Position numbers and translations under genes: made by a program
Assembly: GCF_036452155.1 (NCBI RefSeq)
Contig: NZ_JAWJZY010000003.1
Source of the DNA: Sorlinia euscelidii
GTDB taxonomy: Bacteria; Pseudomonadota; Alphaproteobacteria; Acetobacterales; Acetobacteraceae
Length of the DNA stretch: 64,000 nt
Strand: one strand, 5' to 3'
Shown: one piece after another, positions 38,195 to 46,561 of the stretch
Numbering within the stretch: the stretch's first letter is position 1
Layout: every line of letters starts with the position of its first letter
Notes under the pieces: model-generated
What the model was told of the DNA's origin: nothing
Database searches by the model: none
The model's input: the letters and a program-made list of their open reading frames with translations, nothing else

Positions 38195-40348
38195 CTAATT
38201 GAAAGCAAACTTTTTCTCGCGATCCCATAGTTCGAGGAACTCTCTCGCCTCGTCACTTTCTTTCAAATCAGTGCTTTGGTCGTTCGCTATATCTGTCACG
38301 GCTTTACGAAAACGCTTAAGATCGAGTACTTTAGCCATATTTTCAACGAAAACGTGTTTGAAAGATCTCGTAACCTGGTCTTCGGGTAAACCGTTAAGCT
38401 TGTTCGTTGAGCTTAGACCACTCCCCGTAAAGGCTCTCATTAGCGTTGATACTGCGGATCGATCATCAAAAAGAAGGTTCGTCCACTCGCGAGTTTCACT
38501 TGGGTCATCACCCGCGAACTCCACCCATCGATGTAATATGAATGCTAGGTTCTTATTTTCGACAAGCTCACCGCTATCTCTTGCCGAACGAATAGCGCTC
38601 AAGGCCAAATCCCTCAGTTCTGGCAGCGCGTCTTTCGCCACAAGATTTTCTTCCGACTCTTCGACCAGTTGACCGGTGTCATGCTCGTAATCATCATGAG
38701 CCCATTTCACAAATTTTACGAGACAACCTAGAGACGCTTTTTTGCTTGCTTCGAGAATAACGATTGTCCGTTCCTCCGTTGCAAACCTTTTCCGCGTCAT
38801 CGAGCTAATAAGCCGACAGAATTGTGAAAAATTGTCGAATATACTCAGGATATCAGCTTGAGCATCGTCAGCGAAATCGATGTCATCAAAAATCACGAAC
38901 AAGGTCTTGACCAATGACGCCACATCATTTTTTCTAATTTGCTCAGCGTTTGAGCTCAATGCCTCCAAGTAGATTGGAACAAAGGATCCACCTGAACGCC
39001 GTCTCCTTAAGCTAGCGCTCCTGAATTCAGTTTTGATAAATTCATACTCACCCGCTCGCTCGACCAGTTCATCGATCTTTTCTTTCGGGAGAACATCTTC
39101 ACTCAAGCTCATAATCAAATAAGTATCGAAGTGCGACTCTATACACACGCGTCTTTCAGAGTTCCATTGGTTCAAGCGATCATGTCCATAGCGTATGCCC
39201 GTCGATTTTGGGAAGAGAAGTTGAAGAGCAACTTTTGCGAGTTCGAGATCGCCTACTCTAGCTTTTTCGAGCATTGCTACATAGCGTTCGTCGCTTCCAT
39301 TGCCGCCTATATCCGAGCTTCCGCACAACTCACGTTTATTTTCTCTTATTACCCTGTAAAGTGCCGGATTATACAGCCTGATCGCTTCCATCGCGATGAG
39401 ATCAGTTGAGTCGATCTTCCCAGTTAAAGCGGCCAGACTCATAGCTAAAGCGTTTTGCAAACGAACAACGTGGCGCGGCGTTGTGATCAGCGGAGCAACA
39501 ATTTGACGAAAAACCAAGCCGAAGCGAGGTTTTTGGCTGTCTTTTAATTGAAGTCGGTCGTCGTAAGCGATTGAGGAGAACAGAGCGTTACGCAAATCGA
39601 TCGGCGCTGGTGGCGGCATGTCAAAACTGACTTGGACGATCTTTTCCAGAAAATGCGGCCCCTCGGACGGATATTTTTCCGCCACCACGCGATCGGCCAG
39701 TTGCCGGTCCATCGCGAGAAGGTAAAGCACGTTCGGTAATCGTCCAACAGACTTGATCAATCGAAAAACTGCTAAAAGTTCCTCTGGAGCGAGTCGATCC
39801 AAATCATCTAAGATGATGAGAAAACGGCTATTTTTCTTTCGAAGCAATTTTTCTAGCCTACAAAATACTTTTTCTAAGGAGTTCCTTGCAGCGATATAAC
39901 TTTCTATCGGTCTGCGGAAGAGGCGAGTCAATTTGGCTAGTGATACTCGACCAGTTAAATTAAGACCTCCTTCTATCATCGGTCCAACTGACAAAACGCT
40001 TCGTCCTAGCTTGCGTATGAGCTTTCGAGATTTGAACCCATAGGCAATCGCAAGCGCGTCGTCCAATTGTTCGAAGAAGGCGAGGGCTAGTGCCTCCTCA
40101 CCTCTATACCACCAAACCTTGAATTCCGTAACATTTACATCGGCGCCATCCATTCCTTCCAGGGCGCTTCTGATCAAATTGATCGCGCTACTTTTTCCCG
40201 ATCCCCACGTCCCGTTGAGTGCAATTGTAGTTCCGGCAGGGTCTTTGACTTTCAAAATGTCGATCGCGATCGCTTCTGCGAAGGGTGCTACACCGTAACG
40301 GTCGTCGACTTTGTCCTCAATCGGACTATCATTAAGGTTGTAACTCAA
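38195..40348 (-). CDS. KAP-family P-loop NTPase
   Basis: About 717 residues. Walker A is NGTWGSGKSS (residues 45-54), Walker B is FLIILDDLDRL (176-186), then the family block LYLLAMDRQLADRVV, and QNALAMSLAAL after it. KAP NTPases usually carry membrane helices inside the P-loop domain; here I see no convincing one, so a soluble member is likely. Known relatives include the phage-exclusion protein PifA, so a defence role is possible but not shown. The start TTG 40348 is chosen because GGAG lies 6 bases upstream; TTG 40360 is also open. A+T-rich compared with neighbours (21 of 60 G+C in 38881-38940), which suggests transfer. No partner gene is co-directional. Confidence 0.85.
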   Translation of the reverse strand: MSYNLNDSPIEDKVDDRYGVAPFAEAIAIDILKVKDPAGTTIALNGTWGSGKSSAINLIRSALEGMDGADVNVTEFKVWWYRGEEALALAFFEQLDDALAIAYGFKSRKLIRKLGRSVLSVGPMIEGGLNLTGRVSLAKLTRLFRRPIESYIAARNSLEKVFCRLEKLLRKKNSRFLIILDDLDRLAPEELLAVFRLIKSVGRLPNVLYLLAMDRQLADRVVAEKYPSEGPHFLEKIVQVSFDMPPPAPIDLRNALFSSIAYDDRLQLKDSQKPRFGLVFRQIVAPLITTPRHVVRLQNALAMSLAALTGKIDSTDLIAMEAIRLYNPALYRVIRENKRELCGSSDIGGNGSDERYVAMLEKARVGDLELAKVALQLLFPKSTGIRYGHDRLNQWNSERRVCIESHFDTYLIMSLSEDVLPKEKIDELVERAGEYEFIKTEFRSASLRRRRSGGSFVPIYLEALSSNAEQIRKNDVASLVKTLFVIFDDIDFADDAQADILSIFDNFSQFCRLISSMTRKRFATEERTIVILEASKKASLGCLVKFVKWAHDDYEHDTGQLVEESEENLVAKDALPELRDLALSAIRSARDSGELVENKNLAFILHRWVEFAGDDPSETREWTNLLFDDRSAVSTLMRAFTGSGLSSTNKLNGLPEDQVTRSFKHVFVENMAKVLDLKRFRKAVTDIANDQSTDLKESDEAREFLELWDREKKFAFN

Positions 40349-40360
40349 GATCTTCTCCAA

Positions 40361-40662
40361 AATAGGCTTGCCCGTTCGGGCCTTACCCCGCCAGACGCTA
40401 GCTGAAGTGTCTTAAGAAAAGCTTATACGTGATTTATATTGTCCAACTTCAAACATGGATTGTAGAAAAATCGACGAGCGGGTGAATTGAGAGGTGGATC
40501 TAGCAATCACTCAGAATCGCTGAACTTCAACCATCTAATTGCCCCTGCGGGCAGAGTTCGCACCTTTTCTCTTACGCTCGGAACGATCTTTTAGATCGCA
40601 CAATCAACTATTTAAGTTTACGCATCAGGCCCTAATGCACTGAGGAAACCTTATACCCCCCC
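40361..40662. other. Non-coding stretch between KAP gene and guaA
   Basis: About 300 A+T-rich bases with no credible ORF. It contains GCCCGTTCGGGC just upstream of the KAP gene, a small hairpin at 40584-40598 (CGATC-TTTTA-GATCG), and an eight-C run at 40656-40663 that abuts the repaired guaA stop. It must hold the KAP promoter. No insertion-sequence ends or direct repeats were seen. Confidence 0.5.
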
Positions 40663-42257
40663 CTACTCCCACTCAATCGTCCCCGGCGGCTTCGATGTGA
40701 TGTCGTAAGTCACCCGGTTAATCCCCGCACTTCATTGACAATGCGCCCCGCGACGCGGTTGAGGAAGGCGAAGTCGAAGGGGTAGACTTCGGCGGTCATG
40801 CCGTCGCTGCTGGTGACGGCGCGGAGGGCGCAGGCTTGGTCGTAGGTGCGGCCATCGCCCATGACACCCACCGTGCGCACCGGCAGAAGCACCGCAAAAG
40901 CCTGCCAGATCGCATCATACAGCCCGGCATTGCGGATTTCCTCAAGGTAGATCGTATCGACCTTCCGCAGCAGGTCCAGCTTCTCACGCGTGATATCGCC
41001 CGGCACGCGGATGGCGAGGCCCGGCCCGGGGAAGGGATGGCGGTTGATCACGATGTCCGGCAGGCCCAATTCCCGCCCCAGCGCGCGCACTTCATCCTTG
41101 AATAATTCACGCAGGGGCTCGACGAGGCTCATTTTCATGCGTTCGGGCAGGCCGCCCACATTATGGTGGGATTTGATGGTGACGGAAGGCCCACCCGTGA
41201 AACTGACAGATTCAATCACATCCGGGTAAAGAGTTCCCTGCGCGAGGAATTGCGCACCCCCGAGTTTTGCGGCCTCCTCCTCAAAAACTTCGACAAACAG
41301 GCGCCCGATGGTTTTGCGCTTCGTCTCCGGGTCCGTCACCCCTGCCAGCGCGTTGAGGAATAATTCCGACGCATCACGATGCACGAGCTGGATGTTGAAC
41401 CGCCCGCGGAAAGTTTTGACAACTTCTTCCGCCTCACCGGCGCGCAGCAGACCGGGGTCAACGAAGATGCATGTCAGTTGATCACCCACCGCCTCATGGA
41501 TCAGCTTGGCCGCAACCGACGAATCAACCCCACCGGAAAGGCCGCAAATAACGCGCCCTTCCCCCACTTGCTGCCGAATACGCGCAATTTCGAGATCGCG
41601 GAAACCAGCCATCGTCCACGTGCCGTTGCACCCCGCCACGCCATGCGTAAAATTGCGCAGCAAGGCCGCCCCATGGGGGGTGTGCACGACTTCGGGGTGG
41701 AACTGCACGCCGTAAATCCGGCGGCTCTCATCGGCAATAATCGCGAAGGGCGCCCCTTCAGAAACCGCAACCGCCGTAAAACCGGGCGGGATTTTCGTGA
41801 CGCGGTCACCATGGCTCATCCAGACCTGCTCCCGATGGCCCCGCGCCCAGGCCCCGCGAAAGAGCGCGCAATCATCGACGATTTCAATGAAAGCGCGACC
41901 GAACTCGCGATGTTCATGCGATTCGACGGCCCCGCCAAGCTGCGCGCACAGCGCCTGCTGGCCGTAGCAGATGCCTAAAATCGGCACGTTGAGCGCAAAA
42001 ATTTCTTCCGGGATGCGGGGCGCATCGGAGTCATGCACACTTGCAGGCCCGCCGGATAGGATGATCCCGCGTGGTGCAAAATCGGAAAGCCGGGAGATGT
42101 CGGTCGTGAAAGGCCAGATCTCGCAATAAACCCCGCTCTCCCGCACGCGCCGGGCGATGAGCTGTGTCACCTGACTGCCGAAATCCAGGATCAGGATGCG
42201 GTCTTCATGGAGTCGGGCGTCGAGATCGTGCATCGCACGGGGTTCAGGCAGGCTCAT
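40663..42257 (-). CDS. guaA: GMP synthase (glutamine-hydrolysing), frame broken at C-terminus
   Basis: Converts XMP to GMP. The glutaminase domain has the nucleophile in GICYGQQ and the histidine-glutamate pair in FHPEVVH. The ATP-pyrophosphatase loop is GLSGGVDSS. As written the frame ends at 40710 with NEVRGLTG. One base added to the four-C run 40723-40726 (G on the coding strand) gives NEVRGINRVTYDITSKPP and ends IEWE at 40663, the near-invariant GuaA terminus. Repaired length about 531 residues. It is a core gene lying between two A+T-rich inserts. Confidence 0.94.
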
Positions 42258-42419
42258 TCTTCACTTTCGCGTCTTGGCAAGGGCGGTCGAGAGGGTCGAT
42301 ATACAGCTTTCTTATAAACCCGTCATCCGAATCACGCCACTTCACGCAGGGATATTGAGATCTGCGGCGCGTTTCCTGATAGGCTGGCGGGAGGTTTGAT
42401 ATTTTCATCAGGATGTCAC

Positions 42420-42815
42420 ATGTCTCACGCCATCAAGTGCCGCCTCGCCTTCGCCAGCTTCATCGCCCTGACGGCCTGTTCCGGCGGGCAGGGGCCCTCA
42501 CCTTCCAAAGACCCGCGCGGCAGATGGTCCGGCGCGCTCGTGACCGAACAGGGACAATGCCCTGACGGCGATAACTCGCTGCTACAGATCGAGGATAAGA
42601 CGATTGTGTTTGCACCTGCAGGCGGGTCCGTTCTGCTGCGCGGTGAGCGCGGCAAGTCCAATGACGTGCTGAACGCCAGCTTCACCCACCCGGATACGAA
42701 CCATAAGCCCTACCGCATGGTATTCCGAGGACACCCGGTGGGGAACGCCATCGGCGGCATCTACGCCACCCCAACCTGCCGCGCCCATATCGTCATGACG
42801 CGCACCCACGCCTGA
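42420..42815 (+). CDS. Hypothetical lipoprotein
   Basis: 131 residues. A signal peptide with lipobox ALTACSGG, then a small domain with two further cysteines (GQCPDGDN and PTCRAHI) that may form a disulfide. The start ATG 42420 follows AGGATGTCAC; the ATG at 42396 is less well placed. G+C-rich like the core genome, so not part of the flanking inserts. I do not recognise the family. Confidence 0.6.
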   Translation: MSHAIKCRLAFASFIALTACSGGQGPSPSKDPRGRWSGALVTEQGQCPDGDNSLLQIEDKTIVFAPAGGSVLLRGERGKSNDVLNASFTHPDTNHKPYRMVFRGHPVGNAIGGIYATPTCRAHIVMTRTHA

Positions 42816-42894
42816 AAACCGCACCAGAAAGCCCTGCCTTGACCGCCACCTGCCGAAAAAAACGCGCGTCAGGGCAGAAAAAGCTTTTTCCCAC

Positions 42895-42923
42895 TTGCCG
42901 TTTGCCAGATATGCCTCTAAAAC
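42895..42923 (+). promoter_or_regulatory. Putative sigma-70 promoter for tRNA-Arg genes
   Basis: TTGCCG (42895-42900), a 17-base spacer, then TAAAAC (42918-42923), ending 11 bases before the first tRNA. A good match to a housekeeping promoter with the spacing expected for a tRNA start. Confidence 0.45.
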
Positions 42924-42934
42924 CCCGCCTCGAC

Positions 42935-43011
42935 GCACCCGTAGCTCAATTGGATAGAGCACCAGACTACGAATCTGGGGGTTAGAGGTTCGAGTCCTTT
43001 CGGGTGCGCCA
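42935..43011 (+). tRNA. tRNA-Arg (anticodon ACG), copy 1
   Basis: 77 bases including an encoded CCA (43009-43011). Acceptor arms GCACCCG and CGGGTGC pair fully, followed by discriminator G. D-arm AGCTC...GAGC, anticodon loop CTACGAA and a T-arm containing GTTCGAG are present. The anticodon ACG is that of the main arginine tRNA, whose first base is normally deaminated to inosine. An identical copy follows 30 bases later. Confidence 0.97.
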
Positions 43012-43041
43012 GAAACGACATAAGTCCTGCATGCAGGCACG

Positions 43042-43118
43042 GCACCCGTAGCTCAATTGGATAGAGCACCAGACTACGAATCTGGGGGTTAGAGGTTCGA
43101 GTCCTTTCGGGTGCGCCA
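43042..43118 (+). tRNA. tRNA-Arg (anticodon ACG), copy 2
   Basis: Base-for-base identical to copy 1 across all 77 positions including CCA (43116-43118). The spacer between the two holds the palindrome CCTGCATGCAGG (43027-43038). The A+T-rich accessory insert begins directly after this copy, so this tRNA is a candidate integration site. No second copy of its 3' end was found downstream. Confidence 0.97.
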
Positions 43119-43833
43119 TTTTAATAATCAAATCCAAAATGTAGTTGAGCGATATGCTGGCGATTGGGAGTTAGGGTTTACCCTATATCTGGCTTCGCCC
43201 TCAAAATGGAATTGCGCCTAGCCGTTCATTTCAGGTCTCACCTCATTTAATCGTAACGATAACTTGAGATTAAAATATTATGCTGTCGATTTCCATAAAC
43301 TATAATTTAATATTTTATCATTTAGGGTTGCACCTTAATCTTTCGAACTAAGTTTCAAAGGTATTCATTTGAGTTTACTATCCTACTGGATGAAGATGAT
43401 TTCGATGGAAACCACCAACGCTTAAGTGCGGCAGTAAAAAAGCTTTCTCGAAAAAATCACTTGCTACAAATATTTTTGCGCGTCGTTCTTGTTTTAAGTC
43501 CTAAATTACGACGAATTCCGAGGATTTCAGAATTACGAATGTGCTTGTAACCATTTGACTCTTACTTATTGAAATCTTACAACATTTTTCGGCTAAAAAA
43601 TCAGAAATAACTGCAAAATAAATCGAAATTGTGAACAGATATCAAATAATTATACAACAAGATATAAATAAATCGTTCTGTAAAATCGAAATGAGGTAAG
43701 TGTTTTTCGTATAGAGTTAAAAACTCAACTCCGCGGAAACTACACCCTTCCAGTTAATACTTTGGACAGAAACAAAGCTGCGAAGTAATGGAAGGAAGCC
43801 GCCGAACCGGTCGACCGAGGTGAGAAAGAAAGT
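43119..43833. other. A+T-rich stretch without a clear gene
   Basis: 715 bases, strongly A+T-rich, starting at the tRNA-Arg 3' end and ending at the DUF6119-like gene. Around 43330-43555 one plus-strand frame is open for about 70 codons (including FEFTILLDEDDFDG) but has no start codon, suggesting a decayed gene. A short hairpin AGGGT-TT-ACCCT lies near 43173-43184. No insertion-sequence, integrase or RNA gene was recognised. Confidence 0.5.
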
Positions 43834-45552
43834 ATGTCGGGTCTGAAGCAAATCACACTTTTCAGGATTAAAAACAACACGAACTTCGAAGTTTTTCTGA
43901 AGGGTGATCTCTCGGAATTTTCACACATTGAACCGAACGGCGACTTCGAGGGATATATCAAATTTGTGAAGGTGCCTGCAAAAAAAGCAAATCAGGATCA
44001 AATCCCGTGGTTGAGGTTTCTCAATTCGGGCCTCGAAAAAAAATTCAAGTTTCAAGCAAGCAACTTATACCCGCGTGCGATAATGGCCTTGAAAATAAAC
44101 GGTGGGAACGAAGAAAACGATGTCTGCTATGCCGCTGTTTTTGGGCAGCATGGCGATATATTTCTTAACAAAGATCATATTGTTTACGACTTCGGAATTA
44201 AAGTCGCCATGAATATTTGTGATGTAGAAAAGTTGAAACGTATTCAAACCACAGAGCATGAGGCAATCAGCCGGCAGACCGAGCGCCAGGCGAGCATAGG
44301 GACCCGTTTAGGCGTTTTCAATATCGATAGTGAAACAGAACTACTTCGCAAGATTTCTGGGCACGTAAAAGAAGATTTCAAGAGTTTGATCAAGACTTTC
44401 CAAGGAAAAGAAAGTATTTCTCTAGCTTTCCCTAACGATAAAAATGTTGATTGGACTTTTTTAATTGATGTTTGCAGAAAACTGGAAGAAAGATTTAATT
44501 CAAAGGACTACACCGAAACAGAACTGAAGGTATACGATCTTTTCCCAGCAGAAAATGATCCTGTGATAATCAAAGAGTTAGATAGACTGCTTTGCAAAGC
44601 TATTATTGAAGGAAATTTCGACGCTATACATCTTGCCCCACCGCACTTTCTTAAAGATGATGATTATTCATTTTGTTATAGAGAGCGTGGAAAGGGGAAA
44701 AATTCACTCGAAACCTTTGAAGACCTTAATATCAAAGACTTATTGAAAATAAGAGGTCGAAATCTCGATGATTTAGATGCTCCCAAGCTAAAAAAATGGA
44801 TCATTTTCAACTATTGTTCGGAATTAGATGAAACTCGCAGTTTATGGAATGCTTATCAATGCGTAGTTGCCGAAATTGAGCGCGACGGACGAAGTTACAT
44901 CCTCTCTTCAGGTCAGTGGCGAGAGGTCTCTTCGGAATTGAAAGCGACTGTCAATCGGTATCTAAAACGGCTCAATAACGCTTTTGACTTGGACTATCTT
45001 CCATCCGACGTCAACATCTTCGATCGTCATGATGGAAAAAATCACGAGTGCATTTTCAATAATTTTGCTGCGCAGAAGTGCCCCGAACTTTACCTTTTTG
45101 ACAGGGCGCGCTTAGAAATTGCAGGGAAAAAGCTGTATGAAATGTGCGATTTGCTCCACTCTGATCGATCCATCATTCACGTCAAGCGCTTTACTTCTGG
45201 ATCGGCATCAATCAACCACATTTTTACGCAAGGAAGATTTTACGCTCACGCTTTTGTGACAGAGGCTGATTGCCGAGTTCAAATGGCGAAATTTGTCGAA
45301 TCAGACGAGGAACCGATTAATGCTTCGAAAAATAAATCAAACTTTTTAAAAATTCTTCCTAAGAATAAAGCAGAGATCAATGAAAAAGAATATTGCGTCG
45401 TATTCTGCATACTTCATGAAAAGCCGTCTCTATCGATCAACGATTTGCCGTTCATGTCTCAATATGAGTTTATGAGGAGCCACCGGTTTTTAACGGAGGA
45501 TCGCAATTTCAAAGTTAGCGTAGTGTTCCGCAAAGTGACGACAGGCAACTAA
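43834..45552 (+). CDS. DUF6119 / TIGR04141-like protein of unknown function
   Basis: 572 residues. Features recalled from the sporadically distributed TIGR04141 family: an N-terminal region ending in an AVFGQHGDIFL strand, then YDFGIKVAMN and a conserved LW-x-A-YQC block after a long helical middle, then YILSSGQWREV. The function of the family is unknown. A+T-rich (23 of 60 G+C in 44341-44400) beside G+C-rich neighbours, which indicates transfer. GAGGTGAGAAAG precedes the start. No partner gene is adjacent, so if it acts in defence it acts alone or with the KAP gene 3.5 kb away. Family assignment is from memory of motifs, not a search. Confidence 0.6.
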   Translation: MSGLKQITLFRIKNNTNFEVFLKGDLSEFSHIEPNGDFEGYIKFVKVPAKKANQDQIPWLRFLNSGLEKKFKFQASNLYPRAIMALKINGGNEENDVCYAAVFGQHGDIFLNKDHIVYDFGIKVAMNICDVEKLKRIQTTEHEAISRQTERQASIGTRLGVFNIDSETELLRKISGHVKEDFKSLIKTFQGKESISLAFPNDKNVDWTFLIDVCRKLEERFNSKDYTETELKVYDLFPAENDPVIIKELDRLLCKAIIEGNFDAIHLAPPHFLKDDDYSFCYRERGKGKNSLETFEDLNIKDLLKIRGRNLDDLDAPKLKKWIIFNYCSELDETRSLWNAYQCVVAEIERDGRSYILSSGQWREVSSELKATVNRYLKRLNNAFDLDYLPSDVNIFDRHDGKNHECIFNNFAAQKCPELYLFDRARLEIAGKKLYEMCDLLHSDRSIIHVKRFTSGSASINHIFTQGRFYAHAFVTEADCRVQMAKFVESDEEPINASKNKSNFLKILPKNKAEINEKEYCVVFCILHEKPSLSINDLPFMSQYEFMRSHRFLTEDRNFKVSVVFRKVTTGN

Positions 45553-45684
45553 ACTTGCGGTTTTTTCCGAAAATTCGTGTATAACCTTGCCTATTGTCTC
45601 CAACGCTCGCATCGTTTTGCTTTGAAAAGAGCGTTGCCGGTCCGTCAGATGATACCGAACACTTTTGACTACAAATCTCTTATT

Positions 45685-46435
45685 TCACCTTTCGGCAACG
45701 TCTCGGTAGGTAATAGCCCCCTTACCACAACCCCACCCCGCGCCACCGCCTCGCCCATCCGACAGCGTTGTGATCCCCCGATCCCCCACTTCCCTTCCCG
45801 CCGGATCATGATCGGGGCGCCGCTTGCGCCGTGGGTTGTGGTGCAGTTATGGCGGATCAGCCGGCCCGACACGGCCGTGACGTGGCAACTCTGGTCGCCG
45901 CGTGCAATTTCGGGGAAGTCCTGTTCATAACCCACAATCGCCGCATCATCCCCGCGCGCGGCGTCAGGATGGGTGGGATGTCGGCGCTCGTAACCATTGG
46001 GCGTTCCAACACGATCGTCGCCCGATCGGCCTGGGCGGTGGCGATGGCGCGGGTCGGGTCAAAGCCGGGTGCGATGATGATGTGGATGGCGCGTGCTTCC
46101 GCCGCGTAATGGCCGCGATGGTAAGCCCGCAGAAAATGCACGGAATGCGGCCGGGTAAAGTGCCCGCTTTCCGCCAGCCATAAGCAATGTGCCGCGGTCA
46201 TCACCACATTGGGTGCGATGAGGAAGCCCGTGCAACGCGTTCCGAGTTCAGTCTGAAGGCGTCCCATAACGCGCCAGGGCGGCTGCGTGACATCCACACG
46301 ATGCCGCTTATCAAAATGGACGGGGCGCAGCCCGTCGGGTTCGGCCACGGCGCGCCCGGGCAGGGAGGCGACCGCCAGCCCACCCACCAACGTTGCCACC
46401 ATGTTATGCCATCGGGTCCGGCGCTTCATCCTCAT
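45685..46435 (-). CDS. Trypsin-like serine protease, frame broken twice
   Basis: Exported protease of the S1 type: a signal region ending near GRAVA, the catalytic histidine in MTAAHCLW, a candidate aspartate in ATAQADRATIVL and the serine in THGASGAP. The first frame runs to about 45950. One base added to the four-C run 45950-45953 (G on the coding strand) gives TPRAGDDAAIVGYEQDF and leads into the serine-bearing part. A second added base in the five-C run 45775-45779 would give GIGGITTLSDG and a stop at 45685; without it the frame ends at 45669. Start at ATG 46435, with GGGAAAACGCG upstream. Divergent from lysA. Substrate unknown. Confidence 0.75.
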
Positions 46436-46561
46436 TCGCGTTTTCCCAAAATCCGTCAAAGCTGGTATATGCGTAAGTCACAGCAACACCGCGTTAACTC
46501 TTCACAGCCTCCCGCAAGAATGTCAAAATTACCGCGCCTGAGGATGGGGCAAAAGCACCCG

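Noticed and set aside
40584..40598. CGATC-TTTTA-GATCG hairpin as terminator for guaA
   Set aside because: Only a 5-base stem, without a T run, more than 60 bases beyond the guaA stop on that strand.
43119..45700. Integrase or attachment-site repeat for the insert after tRNA-Arg
   Set aside because: I looked for a second copy of the tRNA 3' end and for integrase motifs and found neither, so a named mobile element is not claimed.
46187..46561. N-terminal extension of lysA
   Set aside because: It is antisense to the protease gene, has no family similarity, and the ATG at 46562 starts the typical LysA sequence.
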